A stretch of 64,000 nt of DNA from contig CP099420.1 of the NCBI GenBank assembly GCA_024114885.1, forward strand, positions 248,001 to 312,000, in the 5' to 3' direction. Position numbers and translations under genes: made by a program. The notes beneath the pieces were generated by a model. That model worked only from the letters and a program-made list of their open reading frames with translations. It did not search any database and had not been told where the DNA came from. The DNA is from Septoria linicola. Its lineage: Eukaryota; Ascomycota; Dothideomycetes; Mycosphaerellales; Mycosphaerellaceae. Below, one piece after another: positions 1 through 10,447 of the stretch. Each line of letters starts with the position of its first letter. The first letter of the stretch is position 1.

Positions 1-222
1 GAACCCGAAAAACCGTTCACGCCTCCAGCACAGACTGATTCTCCCGACCAGCCTGCCATTGAGGAAGGGGCGCATCCTGCGCCCGATGCAAGCTCGTTGC
101 AACCTCCCAGGGATCAGTCACCTGCACGAGCATCATTGGACGTCGATCAAGAACCGCGACACGAACGCAAGAACTCTTCAGTTCTTGCAAGAGTCAAAGC
201 TATGGAAGCAGGAAAATCCTAG
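1..222 (+). CDS. 3' end of a gene entering from the left; disordered C-terminal tail
   Basis: Frame 1 is open from the first base to a TAG at 220-222, giving 73 residues. The peptide is rich in Pro, Glu, Asp, Ser and Gln and ends with a short basic stretch (SSVLARVKAMEAGKS). It reads as the unstructured tail of a larger protein whose body lies outside the window. No domain is visible and no function can be assigned. Absence of stops over 73 codons and a biased composition support coding, but without the upstream sequence this remains likely rather than certain. Confidence 0.55.
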   Translation, partial: EPEKPFTPPAQTDSPDQPAIEEGAHPAPDASSLQPPRDQSPARASLDVDQEPRHERKNSSVLARVKAMEAGKS

Positions 223-916
223 GCCCCTCATGCAATGACACGCTTGACTTGTACAATACTGGAAAGAAGAAGACGATTGGATTTTGGGCACAGCCTGGGC
301 GTTATGATGGAGAAAATCGGTGCACTCGACATACATACATCATGCATCGGAAGAGAGAAACGCAATAATGAGTGACTCGCAGAACGAGTCATGGGTACGA
401 AGATGAAATGCTGCAAGCGGAAATGCATGATACCCGGGAGTGGTTTGGTAATTGTACAATAGAAGTAATTGAAGATCGATATAATGCAAAGGGCGGTATG
501 TGCTGTTGTTTTCTCCCGAGGTTCTCACGTCGCACTCTACTGCGGTGTCTCACGTGTTGACCTTGTTCGTGTCCTTTTCTTTTCGTCCGCAGTGAAACAT
601 CCCTCAGCCCTAGAGACTCGGGCTGGCCGCGCATCTGGTAACTTCTTCTAGCGGTCTCGGACTCGGAGCTAGTACACCTCGCTACTAATAACTTTTCTGG
701 AAACGAGATCATGAGAGTCACGCCCGACGGCTGTGGCGCTTCTCGAGGCTGGCTGAGAAGGGTCGAGCTGGCGAGCACACGCGAGGAGGACAAGGACCTT
801 CGCGTTTTGTGCCGCATCCGACTCGCATCGTGTCGTGATCATGACTACAACATAAGCACATGTCTGCCAGCTCAGACATCTATCGAGCCACTATGCAAGA
901 AGACAAGCATCTTCGA

Positions 917-953
917 AGGACACTGCATTGCAGTGCATTGCAGTGCAGTGTAG
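917..953. repeat. Direct/inverted repeat TGCATTGCAG x2
   Basis: The 10-mer TGCATTGCAG occurs twice back to back and is followed by TGCAGTG. The same bases also read as an imperfect palindrome (CACTGCATTGCAGTG). It lies in non-coding DNA. No known element was recognised. Confidence 0.6.
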
Positions 954-1571
954 ATCTTTCTCTGCTGGCGCACCGAATCGAGACTTCAGAGTACGAAGTG
1001 GTTTCCGAAAACAAAATAGACTTTACGCGCTACACCGCGTTTGCCGAACGTATCGCGGCAACTCGAGCTTTGTCTCGGCTACGCCGCGTGCGTTCTCGAC
1101 TGCACTGGCCTGGGCGCTGTTTTGACTTTAGCTTGACCTCATGCACGGCGAACTGTGCTGTGGACAGTCCGACTTCTGCAACAAGTATAGTACAGCTGTA
1201 CTACCAGAGCTCAAAAGCTTCTTTCTATATCCCTCTCCTCTCCACGTGGACGTGCAGCTCCGGTGGCGAAATTGAACAAACTTGATTCGCGAACACAGCA
1301 AGCTACAGCTCTTCTCCCGTCGATGCATATGTGCAGAAACCTCACGCGATTCCGGCTTCCAGATTCGGCTGGCGACCGAAATGCTGAATAGCCTTCAATT
1401 GTGGCTGCTTTGCGGCTTGCAGCATTGGTATGTATGTATGTATACATAGCCACGCTACGACTAATAATACGAGGGGCGAGTGGGTAGTAGGCGGAGAGGA
1501 TCCGCGAGCGTTGCGCTGTGACTAACTGACTACTGCATAGCAGCGGGAAGGCAGAGGCTTTTCTGCGCCGA

Positions 1572-1592
1572 GACTCGACTCGACTCGACTCG
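1572..1592. repeat. Pentanucleotide microsatellite (GACTC)n
   Basis: Four consecutive GACTC units lie in the leader region of the tyrosinase gene, about 90 bp upstream of its TATA box. Confidence 0.8.
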
Positions 1593-1675
1593 GGCTTGGA
1601 CTCACGCCATGAGTAGTAATCGAGCGAAGGAAAGAAGAGGCGTAGAAGAAGGGTCGTGGTCGTCGACTGGGCTGA

Positions 1676-1682
1676 TATATAG
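1676..1682 (+). promoter_or_regulatory. TATA box of the tyrosinase gene
   Basis: TATATAG lies 83-89 bases upstream of the ATG at 1765 on the same strand. The spacing suits a fungal core promoter with a short leader. This is inferred from motif and position only. Confidence 0.45.
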
Positions 1683-1764
1683 CCTTCTGTCGAGGCGTCC
1701 TCTTGGTAGGTTTTCTGGTTGTTGCTTCAGGTTTGTGTGTGATTGATATTCTGATACACCCAAG

Positions 1765-3733
1765 ATGAAGTTTCTCCTAGCGACCACGCTTCTCACCTCC
1801 CTTACTGCCGCTTACGTGCCTGTCCCACGTGCGGATGTCAATGCACAAAATGGACGGCCAGCGACCCGCAAGGACATCACCACCATGGGAGCGGAAGAGT
1901 ACAGTCTGTTCATTTTGGCTATGCAGCAATGGCAGAGGTCTCCAACGAGTGACATAGGAGGGTACTATCAGGTTGCTGGTATCCATGGTGCTCCGCATCA
2001 GTATTGGGATAATGGTGGTGGATATCAGAATACGGGTCAAGGAAACAAAGGTGGTGGTTACTGTTTCCATGGAACGAAGGATTTCTATCTGTGAGTGGTT
2101 GCTTCCTGCTTTCGGCTTTCAGCTGGCGGAGCATTGCTGACAAGACGTTCACAGATGGCATCGACCATATCTCGCTCTGTACGAGCAGCAAATCCGCGCT
2201 GTGGCCATCAACATCGCCAACAGCTGGACTTCTTCCACGAGAGCGACGTACCAAGCTGCAGCCAATAATCTGAGGTTTCCTTACTGGGACTGGGCGAGAA
2301 ATGGCGGCTCTATTCCTTCGCAACTCACCAACTCACAAGTCACCATTACCAATGCTGCGGGAAACAGTGTGACGATCAATAACCCTCTCTTCTCTCACAC
2401 CTTGGTCAGCGGCGCCAATCTGGGAACTAGTGTCTGCCCTGGTGGCTCATCGTCCCGAACATGTCGTTCTAGCTCTGCACAACGAGACATGCAGAGTTCC
2501 GGCTCAGGCCTGACCAGAAACGTTGCACTGCTGCTGAACACCAGAAATATCTGCTGGAACAACTTTGCCACTTACGACTCGAACGAGCGTAGAGCTTCGG
2601 GATGCTCGTCTTCGTCTGTTCAATCACTGGAGGCTATCCACAACACTGTCCACAACAACATTTGCGGAACAATGTGCAACCTCGACACTGCAGCCTTCGA
2701 CCCAATCTTCTGGCTTCACCACGCCAACGTCGATCGTATCGGAGCTCTGTGGAACTACTTGAACCCAAACATCAGAGTCACTGCCACCACCTCCAGCAGT
2801 GGAAACTATGTCTTCAGCTCGGGACGAAGCAGGGATGCTAGCTTCACCTACATGCCCTTCCGTGGATCAAACAGCAACACCGACTGGTGGCAACCCGGCC
2901 AGCTTTACGATGTCCGCTCCTCAGGATACACCTACCCTGAGATCGCAGACCTTCCAAGCGTCTCCACTCTGCAAACCCGCGTCAACAACCTCTACGGCAA
3001 CGGACGTACCCAACAAGCCGTCAGCGTCAGCAAATCCAAGCGCGGCGACGAGATCTCCCAGCTCCTTGTATCTCGCCAGTCAAACGGCGCTCTCACCGCC
3101 CCTCCATCTCCAGAAGCCCTCGCGCCATTCCGCTCTGCCCTCATCACCCGCAACGGCTCCTACTCCGAGTACACCGCAGAGTGCACAATTCGCCGCTCCG
3201 TCGCTCCAGGCACATCCTTCAACCTGCACCTCTTCTTCGGCGACGTCGTCCAAGGCCTCTCCAACTCCGACTATCTCTCCTCACCAAACCGCGTCGGCGG
3301 CTTCTCCATCTCCCAAGCCGCATCGACCAACGGCGCCAACGACGCCACCGGCGTCGTACCCATCACTGACGCTCTCCTAAACACTCTCATCGCAGGCGGA
3401 ATCCGCGACTTGAAGCCCAATACTGTGAGGAAATATGTCCGCGCGAAGCTGATCTGGAGGATTGTTACCACTGATGGACAGAATGTTGGTGGCAATGGAG
3501 CGAGGAACAGTGGGCTGCAGATTCGTGTGAGAAGGAGTGTTGTGACGCCTGATGGTGGTGCGAATGCACCGCCTGTTGTGGAGGCTCCGGCGGAGATTGC
3601 GCCGCCGAGTGATACGGATAATACGGTGGCGAAGCCGTTGGAGAGTGGTGTGGTGGGGACGAGTTCTGCTGCTACCGCTGCGACGACGAGTGCGACGAGC
3701 ACGGCTGCTGCTGAGGCTACGAGTACTGCGTAG
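1765..3733 (+). CDS. Secreted tyrosinase (type-3 copper monophenol oxidase)
   Basis: Two exons, 1765-2090 and 2155-3733 (64-bp GT-AG intron), give 634 residues. An N-terminal signal peptide (MKFLLATTLLTSLTAAYVP) targets secretion. CuA ligands are His74 (GIHG), His102 in YCFHG and His111 in WHRPYLALYEQ. Cys100-x-His102 matches the Cys-His thioether seen in fungal tyrosinases. CuB ligands lie in AIHNTVHNN (His271, His275) and FWLHHANVDR (His297/298). The splice junction falls exactly inside the WHRPY motif, which confirms it. A C-terminal domain (about 340-550) and an Ala/Thr/Ser-rich tail follow, as in enzymes kept latent until the C-terminus is cleaved. Such enzymes oxidise phenols to o-quinones in melanin or phenol metabolism. 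No pigment-cluster genes are adjacent, so the substrate is open. Confidence 0.93.
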
Positions 3734-3902
3734 ATGTGTTTTGTCGAGTATAATTGGCGTTTTGGAAAGGAAAAGAATGGGAATCAAAGCGTTCGTACCG
3801 TGGCCACAGCATGATGCAAATATCACTCTTTGAGGCTCTTTACTTTCACCCTTGCTGCGCAACTCTGAACATCGCTTCGCCATCTCACCTGTACATGGTC
3901 AG

Positions 3903-4607
3903 TCACCAACCATGATCGTCAGGCTCTAAAGGCTCGTTGTCGTCGACGCCAGGGCCTTGCTTCCTGGAAATCTCCAGCCAGCTCCCTGTAGTCGTGGCAC
4001 CTGCTGCATAAGCAGATTCCGAGGCCGTCAAGCCAGCATGACTCTTGCAATCCATGAGATAGCGCATCCTCGGGCAGAATTCCATCTTGGACATTGACAT
4101 CGGAATGATGCGTACACCGTTCACTGTTCGCTCGTGCGGAGAATCCAAAGGGTCCGGAATGTTGCTGTTGTTGTAGTATAACAGGAGTGCCTTTGCGAAG
4201 TCCAGATGATCATGAACAGCGGCGATATGCAACGGTGTATCTCCATTGACATCGCGCTGAATAGGCAGCCGCTTCCTTGGTATTCTACAGTATATGGGCG
4301 GAGGCCCACGGCCGCATGTGCGAGCGGGTAGATTGTATCTGAGAGTGCGGAAGATCTTCCAGTCGCCACTCGTCCCGGCTGCAATGTGCAGGTAGTTCTG
4401 GCCAAGCTCGTTGGAGCTACATTGCAATCTAGTCATACACCAACCTGATCCTGGGCACTCCATCTTCCTCATGCATTGGTGAAACTCTTCGTGACCTTGT
4501 CGAACTGAGGCCCAGAACTCTTCGCAAACTGCTGGCGGCGGCGTTTGGAAAGGTGGATCAAATTGCTCGTTCCATCCTGTGAGTTCTTCTTCATCGCTGC
4601 GCTGCAT
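3903..4607 (-). CDS. Ankyrin-repeat-like protein, intact tandem copy
   Basis: A single exon of 234 residues with a true ATG. Two ankyrin-type units are visible: GQNYLHIAA (about 70-95) and GDTPLHIAAVHDHLDFAKALL (about 120-142), followed by an Ala-rich helix around SYAAGATTTGSWLE. The N-terminal block is acidic and contains FDPPFQTPPPAVCEEFWAS. There is no signal peptide or membrane segment, so a cytosolic protein-interaction role is likely. The gene at 5038-5711 on the same strand is a close paralogue with the same motif order, so this is a tandem duplication. No enzymatic domain was recognised, and the biological role is unknown. Confidence 0.72.
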   Translation of the reverse strand: MQRSDEEELTGWNEQFDPPFQTPPPAVCEEFWASVRQGHEEFHQCMRKMECPGSGWCMTRLQCSSNELGQNYLHIAAGTSGDWKIFRTLRYNLPARTCGRGPPPIYCRIPRKRLPIQRDVNGDTPLHIAAVHDHLDFAKALLLYYNNSNIPDPLDSPHERTVNGVRIIPMSMSKMEFCPRMRYLMDCKSHAGLTASESAYAAGATTTGSWLEISRKQGPGVDDNEPLEPDDHGW

Positions 4608-5037
4608 TGTTCAATAGACGTGGGCTTCACTTTGCTGGGAAGTGTATCGAGATAGATGGGAAGTCAGACTATGAAGTGCACCCGACACTGACATGATCTG
4701 GATGTAACGTCACATCACATACAACAGCTCAGGAGGGGTCACTGCCTCTATGTGACTGCTGCTTGGAGTCTGGAGCCGGATGGAGGATCTGATCAGCGAA
4801 AGGCTGTGAATATGCTCTCGGTACACCGGCATAGGTCCGCCAATCATATTAGACGCTTCTTTCCAACAAGCACTTTCTTAAGCTCCAATCGACAGCCTGT
4901 CACCACACACAAAATGCTGTAGGTCCACAGCTGGCTTGGGGTCAGCAACACCGTGCGCAGAGCAAACAGTAGGCAGATCAAGCATGTCGTTCAGTCTCTT
5001 GAATAGGTGCGGACACTTCATCCTGCGACTGCCATAA
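4608..5037. other. Spacer between tandem ankyrin-like copies
   Basis: No gene seen. It includes the promoter region of the 3903-4607 gene and the 3' flank of its broken paralogue. Confidence 0.5.
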
Positions 5038-5711
5038 TCACCATCGATTGTTGCCGTCTTTCTGCACTACAGCAAGCTCGAAGTTGTCAGAGCCTTTGCT
5101 TCTGAAATCCTCGAGCCAGCTCGCTGTTATAGTGGCGCCTGCAGCGTGGCCAGCCTGTGCAGCTGTAAGACCCGCATGATTCTTCAAACCCAACAGAAAT
5201 TGTAGTCCTGGATAAGAGGTCATCAGGTCCATCGAGCAATCCGTTGCATTGCGTGCAGCATCCGGATCCAGGGGTCCGGAATATTGTAGTTGTGGTAATA
5301 CTCCAGGAGGGTCTTCGTCAAGTCGAGATTATCGTGGATCGCAGCAATGTGGAGAGGCGTATTGCCATCTACATCGGGCTGCACAGGTAACCGCCTACGT
5401 GGTATGCTGACGTACAGAGGAAGAGTCCCGTGGTGAGAAGGTAAGATGCGTTGAAGAACGGAGAAGACGCGCCAGTCACCAATTTCTGCTGCAATGTGGA
5501 GATAGTTCTGTCCTCGTTCAGTAGAGCTGCATTGCAGCCTGGTGACACACCAGCCCTCATACGGCAGTTCCTGCAGAGAACTCTCGAACTGAGCAGGACC
5601 TCCGCGCATCGATGCCCAGAATTGCTCACATACCGCTTGTGTTGGAGCCTTGAATGGAGGATCGAATTCTTCATTCTCTTTATCAAGTGCTTCTTCATCC
5701 TCTCGTTGCAT
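5038..5711 (-). pseudogene. Ankyrin-repeat-like paralogue broken by a 1-bp deletion
   Basis: The frame from the ATG at 5711 matches the 3903-4607 protein closely: FDPPF, AVCEQFWAS, RLQCSSTERGQNYLHIAA, and GNTPLHIAAIHDNLDLTKTLL up to NIPDP. It then shifts frame and would stop at 5223. The homologous tail (HAGLTAAQAGHAAGATITASWLE, split here by the shift only upstream) continues in another frame from about 5271 to 5038. Aligning the copies, the intact gene has GACCCTTTGGAT where this copy has GACCCCTGGAT, so one base is missing at the run 5271-5274. There is no room for an intron. It is either a young pseudogene or a homopolymer sequencing error. Confidence 0.7.
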
Positions 5712-6038
5712 GGTGACAGGTGCTCGAGAACGTCTTCTCTACTCAGTGGAGTGCCAGGGCAGAGAGGCAGCGAGAGCGTTGGTTGTCACACGCGCCTTGA
5801 TGATCTTGACGCAAGTTGTGATCACATGGAGCGTTTGCCAGGGATGCAATGAGGTAGGGCAGGTTGACAAGGTGGGAGCCTAGGGGAGCAGCAGTCGGCA
5901 GATACCCCGAAACTGTAAATTGAGTCTCATGGTGTTCGTCCGGCTATTCGGCACATGCCGCTGATCATGAACAGAATGCTCCGCTTCAGCAGGTGTTTCT
6001 TGACACGATAGAGCGACGAGCATTGTCAAAAGCTTGAC
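5712..6038. other. Non-coding gap
   Basis: It contains the 5' region of the broken ankyrin-like copy. I looked for a continuation of the HET domain in all frames and found none. Confidence 0.4.
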
Positions 6039-6230
6039 CTATTGGTCCTCGTCTGAACCGAAGGCGGCAGAAATCCGTGGCTTATTCGAGCAGTCTCGAA
6101 GTCTATGCTTGACGTAGTCCTTGAACGACAACTCATCACTAGTCCTTCGATGCGAAAGAATTGCATAGGCGGGAACGCTGGGTTGCAAGAACCCCTCCAT
6201 GTCCAGGGTGGCAGTGTTGATGAGTCGCAT
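6039..6230 (-). pseudogene. N-terminal remnant of a HET (heterokaryon incompatibility) domain gene
   Basis: From the ATG at 6230 the frame begins MRLINTATLDMEGF, then PAYAILSHR and DELSFKDY. That is the hallmark start of HET-domain proteins (typically MRL.NT.TLE.EEF, PPYAILSH.W, E..F.D). The similarity ends after about 40 residues and the frame stops at 6039, whereas a HET domain alone spans about 150 residues. The GYKKI and catalytic-core motifs expected next are absent. It is a truncated relic. HET genes control allorecognition cell death and often sit near ankyrin- or NACHT-type genes, as the neighbours here do. Confidence 0.5.
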
Positions 6231-6375
6231 TATCAAGTGATGCTTGGTAGTGCTTCGCTGCTGAGTCGTTCACTGTGAGTGTTGGAAGCGTTCAGACGTC
6301 CCTCAGTCCACATGCTGCTTGTCGTGACACAGCACCCAGCTGGTGTCAGAATTATGCGAGCTCATGCACGATAGC

Positions 6376-7365
6376 TTAGAGCTCGCTCTTCCCGCCATGA
6401 TTCCTTATCAAATCTTTCATCATGCTCACAGCCCCACTCTTATAGCCACCTCCGAACAGCGCATGGTGATTCAAGTGGTGATACAGCTCATACAGCTTGA
6501 TTCGATCCTCATACTCATCTACCGGCTCAATCTTTGGCACTAATTCATGGTACTCCTTGAGAAAGGCCCCACCAAAGCCGCCAAACATCTTCATGATGCC
6601 GAGCTCGAATTCAGAGTGTGCATAGCATGCGGAAGAGTCGTAGACCACAGCTTCTGGGTCTGACATGCCCGGAAGCTTGCCAGTGGACGCGTTCCCAGAC
6701 CATAAGTCGCCGTGAACCACGACAGGAGTGACAGATTTGCCATTGTTGAGATGAGAGTCGCCGATGAGGCGAGGAATGACTTGCTCGCAGAGCTGCTCAG
6801 TCAGTGTATCGAGTTCCTTGTCTGGTCCATTCTGCTTGCGCGATTGTTTGTTGATTCCTCGGATACGCTTGTTCGCGTAAAAGTCCGCCCAAGAGGACGA
6901 ATAGCTATTGTCTTGTGGAGTGGCGCCGCAACATGTCGTGACTGGAAAGCCGAATTGCGGTTTGTCGTAGCCTTCCGGGACAGGTGCTGGCGTGGTGTGC
7001 AGCTTCGCGATTTTCTGGGCAAGCGACTGACCAGAAGCGCTGCCACGAGCGGATAGATCCAAGAAATCTGTCACGAGGAAGTAGGTATCTTTTGAGTCGG
7101 AGAATGTGCCGGCGCCGTAAGATTGTGGGCACAAAGTCGGCACGGCATTGTGGATGGCATTGAGCGAAGCGTGTTCGCCTTCGAACATGATTTTGGAGTC
7201 TGATCCTTTGCCAGACTTCATGAAGAAAGATTTTGATGTTCCATCGTCCTGCTTGGCTGTGATCTTGGATGTGCTGGAGAAGGAGCTGCCGCCGTGACCC
7301 GATGCAGTGACCTGGTCTGCTTCAAGGTTCAACAGAGAAAGAATTGCTGAGTCGACTGGCGCCAT
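6376..7365 (-). CDS. Fructosamine/ketosamine-3-kinase family protein
   Basis: A single exon of 329 residues from an ATG with good context. The kinase-like fold is indicated by a glycine-rich loop (ASGHGGSSFSSTSKI, about 21-35), SFFMKSG with the ATP-binding Lys, and the catalytic loop VVVHGDLWSGN (His218, Asp220), followed by VYDSSACYAHSEFELG as the metal-binding segment. HGDLWSGN and the spacing to D-x-A-x-x-G/H match the FN3K family, which phosphorylates ketoamines on glycated proteins so that they decompose and the amine is regenerated. The length (about 300-330) is usual for the family. It is probably cytosolic. The exact substrate is not shown by sequence. Confidence 0.85.
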   Translation of the reverse strand: MAPVDSAILSLLNLEADQVTASGHGGSSFSSTSKITAKQDDGTSKSFFMKSGKGSDSKIMFEGEHASLNAIHNAVPTLCPQSYGAGTFSDSKDTYFLVTDFLDLSARGSASGQSLAQKIAKLHTTPAPVPEGYDKPQFGFPVTTCCGATPQDNSYSSSWADFYANKRIRGINKQSRKQNGPDKELDTLTEQLCEQVIPRLIGDSHLNNGKSVTPVVVHGDLWSGNASTGKLPGMSDPEAVVYDSSACYAHSEFELGIMKMFGGFGGAFLKEYHELVPKIEPVDEYEDRIKLYELYHHLNHHALFGGGYKSGAVSMMKDLIRNHGGKSEL

Positions 7366-7904
7366 GGTTCGTATCGCCTTTGTTAATTGTGTCTGTTGCG
7401 GTTAAGTGATGAGCAGTTAACGGACTGCATCTTCAATGCTCATGGTGGATCTTCATCAAGATGTACCTGTGATGTCAACAGAAGCAGGGACGGGACGATG
7501 ATGTAGAACTATTGTCCCGAGCACTTTCCTCGAGTCCGCGCACTCATTGTGCTTGCCTAATTGTCTGAGCAACATACGCTATTCAACACGTAGACAACAC
7601 AACACAGCACAACATAACATGTCGTGTTTCGAATTGTGCTTATGGACGATGCTGCACAAGAGAATAATGCCGCTATGCACACCAATCCCGCTGAATTCCA
7701 CCAATCAATATGTAGCAAATGCGACATCAGTCGATCTCGATCTCATAAGCACTGACCACCGCGCAGAATTGCATTGTTGACATCCGCGGCGTATTTCGTA
7801 TAATTTTCGACTCCAGCATCCAATGTTCGTCGCGTACGTCGTAGGAACAACTCCTTGCATTATCACTCATGCACATTCCTGATCGTACGATCTGTTAATT
7901 AATC
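7366..7904. other. Intergenic region between divergent kinase and ERG4 genes
   Basis: The flanking genes are transcribed away from each other, so both promoters must lie here. No clear element was recognised beyond AT-rich patches, for example around 7890-7900. Confidence 0.4.
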
Positions 7905-9688
7905 ATGTCCGAGCGAGTGACGAGATCCCAGAGTGGGAAGACGTACGTTGTCCTTAGATGTTGCAGCTCCCACCGTGTCGGGCTCAATCTATCGATTTCT
8001 GCTTGTCGTGATATCTGGCGCATTGTGAATCGCACTGACAATGGTGTCTTCCAGTCCTCGCAAATCGATGATTCCCGAGGGATTCGTGGAAACTCCCGGA
8101 GCCCGCAAGCGAACAACACGAAAGTCGGCAGGCGTGTCCAGCGATGAACGATCTCCTTCCCCAACCGACGACTTGAGCGCGTCGCGCGAGCTCAAGGCTC
8201 CCGTGACAGCAGGCAGCAATGGCAGCACGAAGAAAGCGACGGCAAATGGACACGCAAACGGCCAGCCCAAGGGCAAGATCATTGATGGCTGGTTAGTGGG
8301 AAGCGATCCCAAGATTGACCACGACCCTCACTTCGACTTTGGAGGCACGTTGGGTGTCAGCGCTATGATGATTGGATTCCCTCTCTTGATGTGGTACATG
8401 TGGATCGGCGCGACCTACTACGACGGCAAATTCCCGTCCGAGCCCAGCATGACCTGGCAGCAGTTTGGGAAGCACCTCTTCAATCTGGCTTACACTGGCG
8501 CATTCCCGCACCGACGAGCATGGATCATCTACTGGACTTTTTTCCTGTTCGAGGGTGCTCTGTACCTCATCGCGCCTGGTGTCTACTCGACCGGAAAGCC
8601 TCTTCCACACGAGGGCGGTAAGCAGCTTCGATACTACTGCTCTGGTGTGTGGTCGTTCTGGATCTCTATCGCTACAGCTCTTGGCCTACACTACACCGGA
8701 ATCTTCAAGATGTACACACTCATTGACGAATTCGGTCCCATCATGAGTGTTGCCATCTTCACTGGATTCATCGTAGCCATTGTGGCTTACGTGTCTGCTC
8801 ACATCCGTGGTGCGACTCACCGCATGACTGGCTACCACATCTACGATTTCTTCATGGGAGCCGAGCTGAACCCTCGCATGTTCGGCTGGCTCGACTTCAA
8901 GATGTTCTTCGAAGTGCGTCTGCCATGGTACATCCTCTTCTTCATCTCTCTGAGTGCTGCGTTCCGTCAGCTCGAGACTTATGGCTATGTGACTGGTGAG
9001 GTCGCATTCCTAGTCATGGCTCACTGGCTGTATGCCAACGCCTGCTCCAAGGGCGAGGAGATGATTGTCAGCACGTGGGACATGTACTACGAGAAGTGGG
9101 GCTTCATGCTGATCTTCTGGAACTTGGCCGGTGTCCCTCTCAGCTACTGCCACTGCACCATCTTCCTCGCCAATCACGACCCAACTGAGTACCGATGGAG
9201 TAAGCCCGTGCTTGTCTTCCTCTACATCTCCTACCTGTTTGCGTACTGGGTGTGGGACACCGGCAATTCACAGAAGAACATGTTCCGTGCTGACGAGCGC
9301 GGCGTTGCTGTCCACCGAAACACTTTCCCACAGCTTCCGTGGAAGCAGGTCAAGAACCCAGAAGTCATCCGCACTGAGTCCGGTGATTCTCTTATGGTCG
9401 ATGGCTGGTTCAAGTATGCACGCAAGATCAACTACACCGCCGACTTCTACTTCGCTTTCTGCTGGGGTCTGATCACTGGATTCAATAGCCCATTCCCATG
9501 GTTCTACCCTGTCTTCTTCGCCCTCATGATTGTGCACCGCGCATATAGAGACATCCAAAGATGTAAGGAGAAGTACGGAGCTGCTTGGGAGGAGTACGAG
9601 AGGAGGACGCCTTACCTCTTCATTCCAGTATGTACAACGCCTTGCCGTTTCGAGCAATCGCTGACAAAATCCACAGTACGTCATCTAG
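7905..9688 (+). CDS. ERG4: Delta(24(28))-sterol reductase, last step of ergosterol synthesis
   Basis: Three exons are proposed: 7905-7942, 8055-9627 and 9677-9688 (introns 112 and 49 bp), 540 residues. The intron-1 end has a CTGAC branch site just before TTCCAG and joins in frame to [13 protein letters not shown]. The last exon encodes only Tyr-Val-Ile-stop, restoring the conserved ERG4 ending YLFIPYVI; reading on to 9864 would be an artefact. The protein has a basic disordered N-terminus, then multiple membrane spans and ERG4/ERG24-family motifs: [16 protein letters not shown], a long segment ending in [12 protein letters not shown], and [11 protein letters not shown] near the C-terminus. 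It would act in the ER membrane, reducing ergosta-5,7,22,24(28)-tetraenol to ergosterol with NADPH. An alternative ATG at 8041 inside intron 1 would give 532 residues. Confidence 0.92.
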
Positions 9689-10447
9689 GTGACACGTCCG
9701 ATAAGATTAGAAAAGCCGGGATGGAGCGCAGGCTTCTGTACAAGAGTGTACCAATGAAAGCGACAGCAACGGCGTGTGCAAATAGTCTCGAGGTCTTGAT
9801 GATCAAGTGTGAGAAGGACAGGACAGGCGTGGAGTGCGAGACAGACCTGCTTGAATCTCGCTGATTGTGTACAGTGCGAGCTCTTTACGGGTGTTGTCTC
9901 GAGATGTTGCTGATATACCCAGATTAGTCAGTGCTAATGCGAAATGGCGGAATGTGAATGTTTACACCAGACACTATGGATTCGAGATGCAGATTAAATG
10001 CGACCGCGCGATTCGTGGACCGGAAAGGCCGCGTGGTACGCGACACCGAATGTGCTTCGCAGCTGCTCTCCACGTCTAATCCATCCTTCAACTCAGCCCT
10101 GAATCTCCGGAGCGGCAACCCTGCCTCACTCTGGATCCTTCTGCTGACTGAATCCTTAGGCTTCACCTTTCTAAGGAAATTTGCGTGCGAGATCATGCTT
10201 GCTAAAGGATTCGACTAGGTGCTCGCTGTCAGATCCGCCTCCAAGCATATCGCTGCATCGCAAGTACGGCCGGAGCTGTTTTCATCGCCAATCATACTGC
10301 ACTGATGTGCAACAAGTGGATCTGTCCTGCACTGCGATAGCACGTGCACATAGGCAGCTGAAGATGACACTTCGCTATATTGCTGCGACGTCCGTTGTGA
10401 CTGTCCACACGACTCAACATCTGGAGAACAACTGACGTGGTTAAGGT
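9689..10447. other. Intergenic region
   Basis: It comprises the ERG4 3' flank and the upstream region of the FAD monooxygenase. Only short domain-less frames are present. No feature was recognised. Confidence 0.4.

Larger units (their letters stand above)
223..1764. other. Intergenic stretch with simple repeats
   Basis: No convincing gene. Open frames here are short, overlap on both strands and lack domains. It holds a 10-bp direct repeat embedded in a palindromic run (917-953), a (GACTC)n microsatellite (about 1572-1592), a TATG run near 1430-1447, and the tyrosinase promoter with a TATA box at 1676-1682. Confidence 0.5.

Noticed and set aside
2799..3380. 193-codon Ser/Pro/Thr-rich frame inside the tyrosinase gene
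   Set aside because: Same-strand shadow frame of the tyrosinase second exon; no signal peptide or independent promoter.
9677..9864. Apparent C-terminal extension of ERG4 to a stop at 9864
   Set aside because: It arises from reading through a 49-bp intron. Splicing restores the conserved YLFIPYVI ending at 9688.
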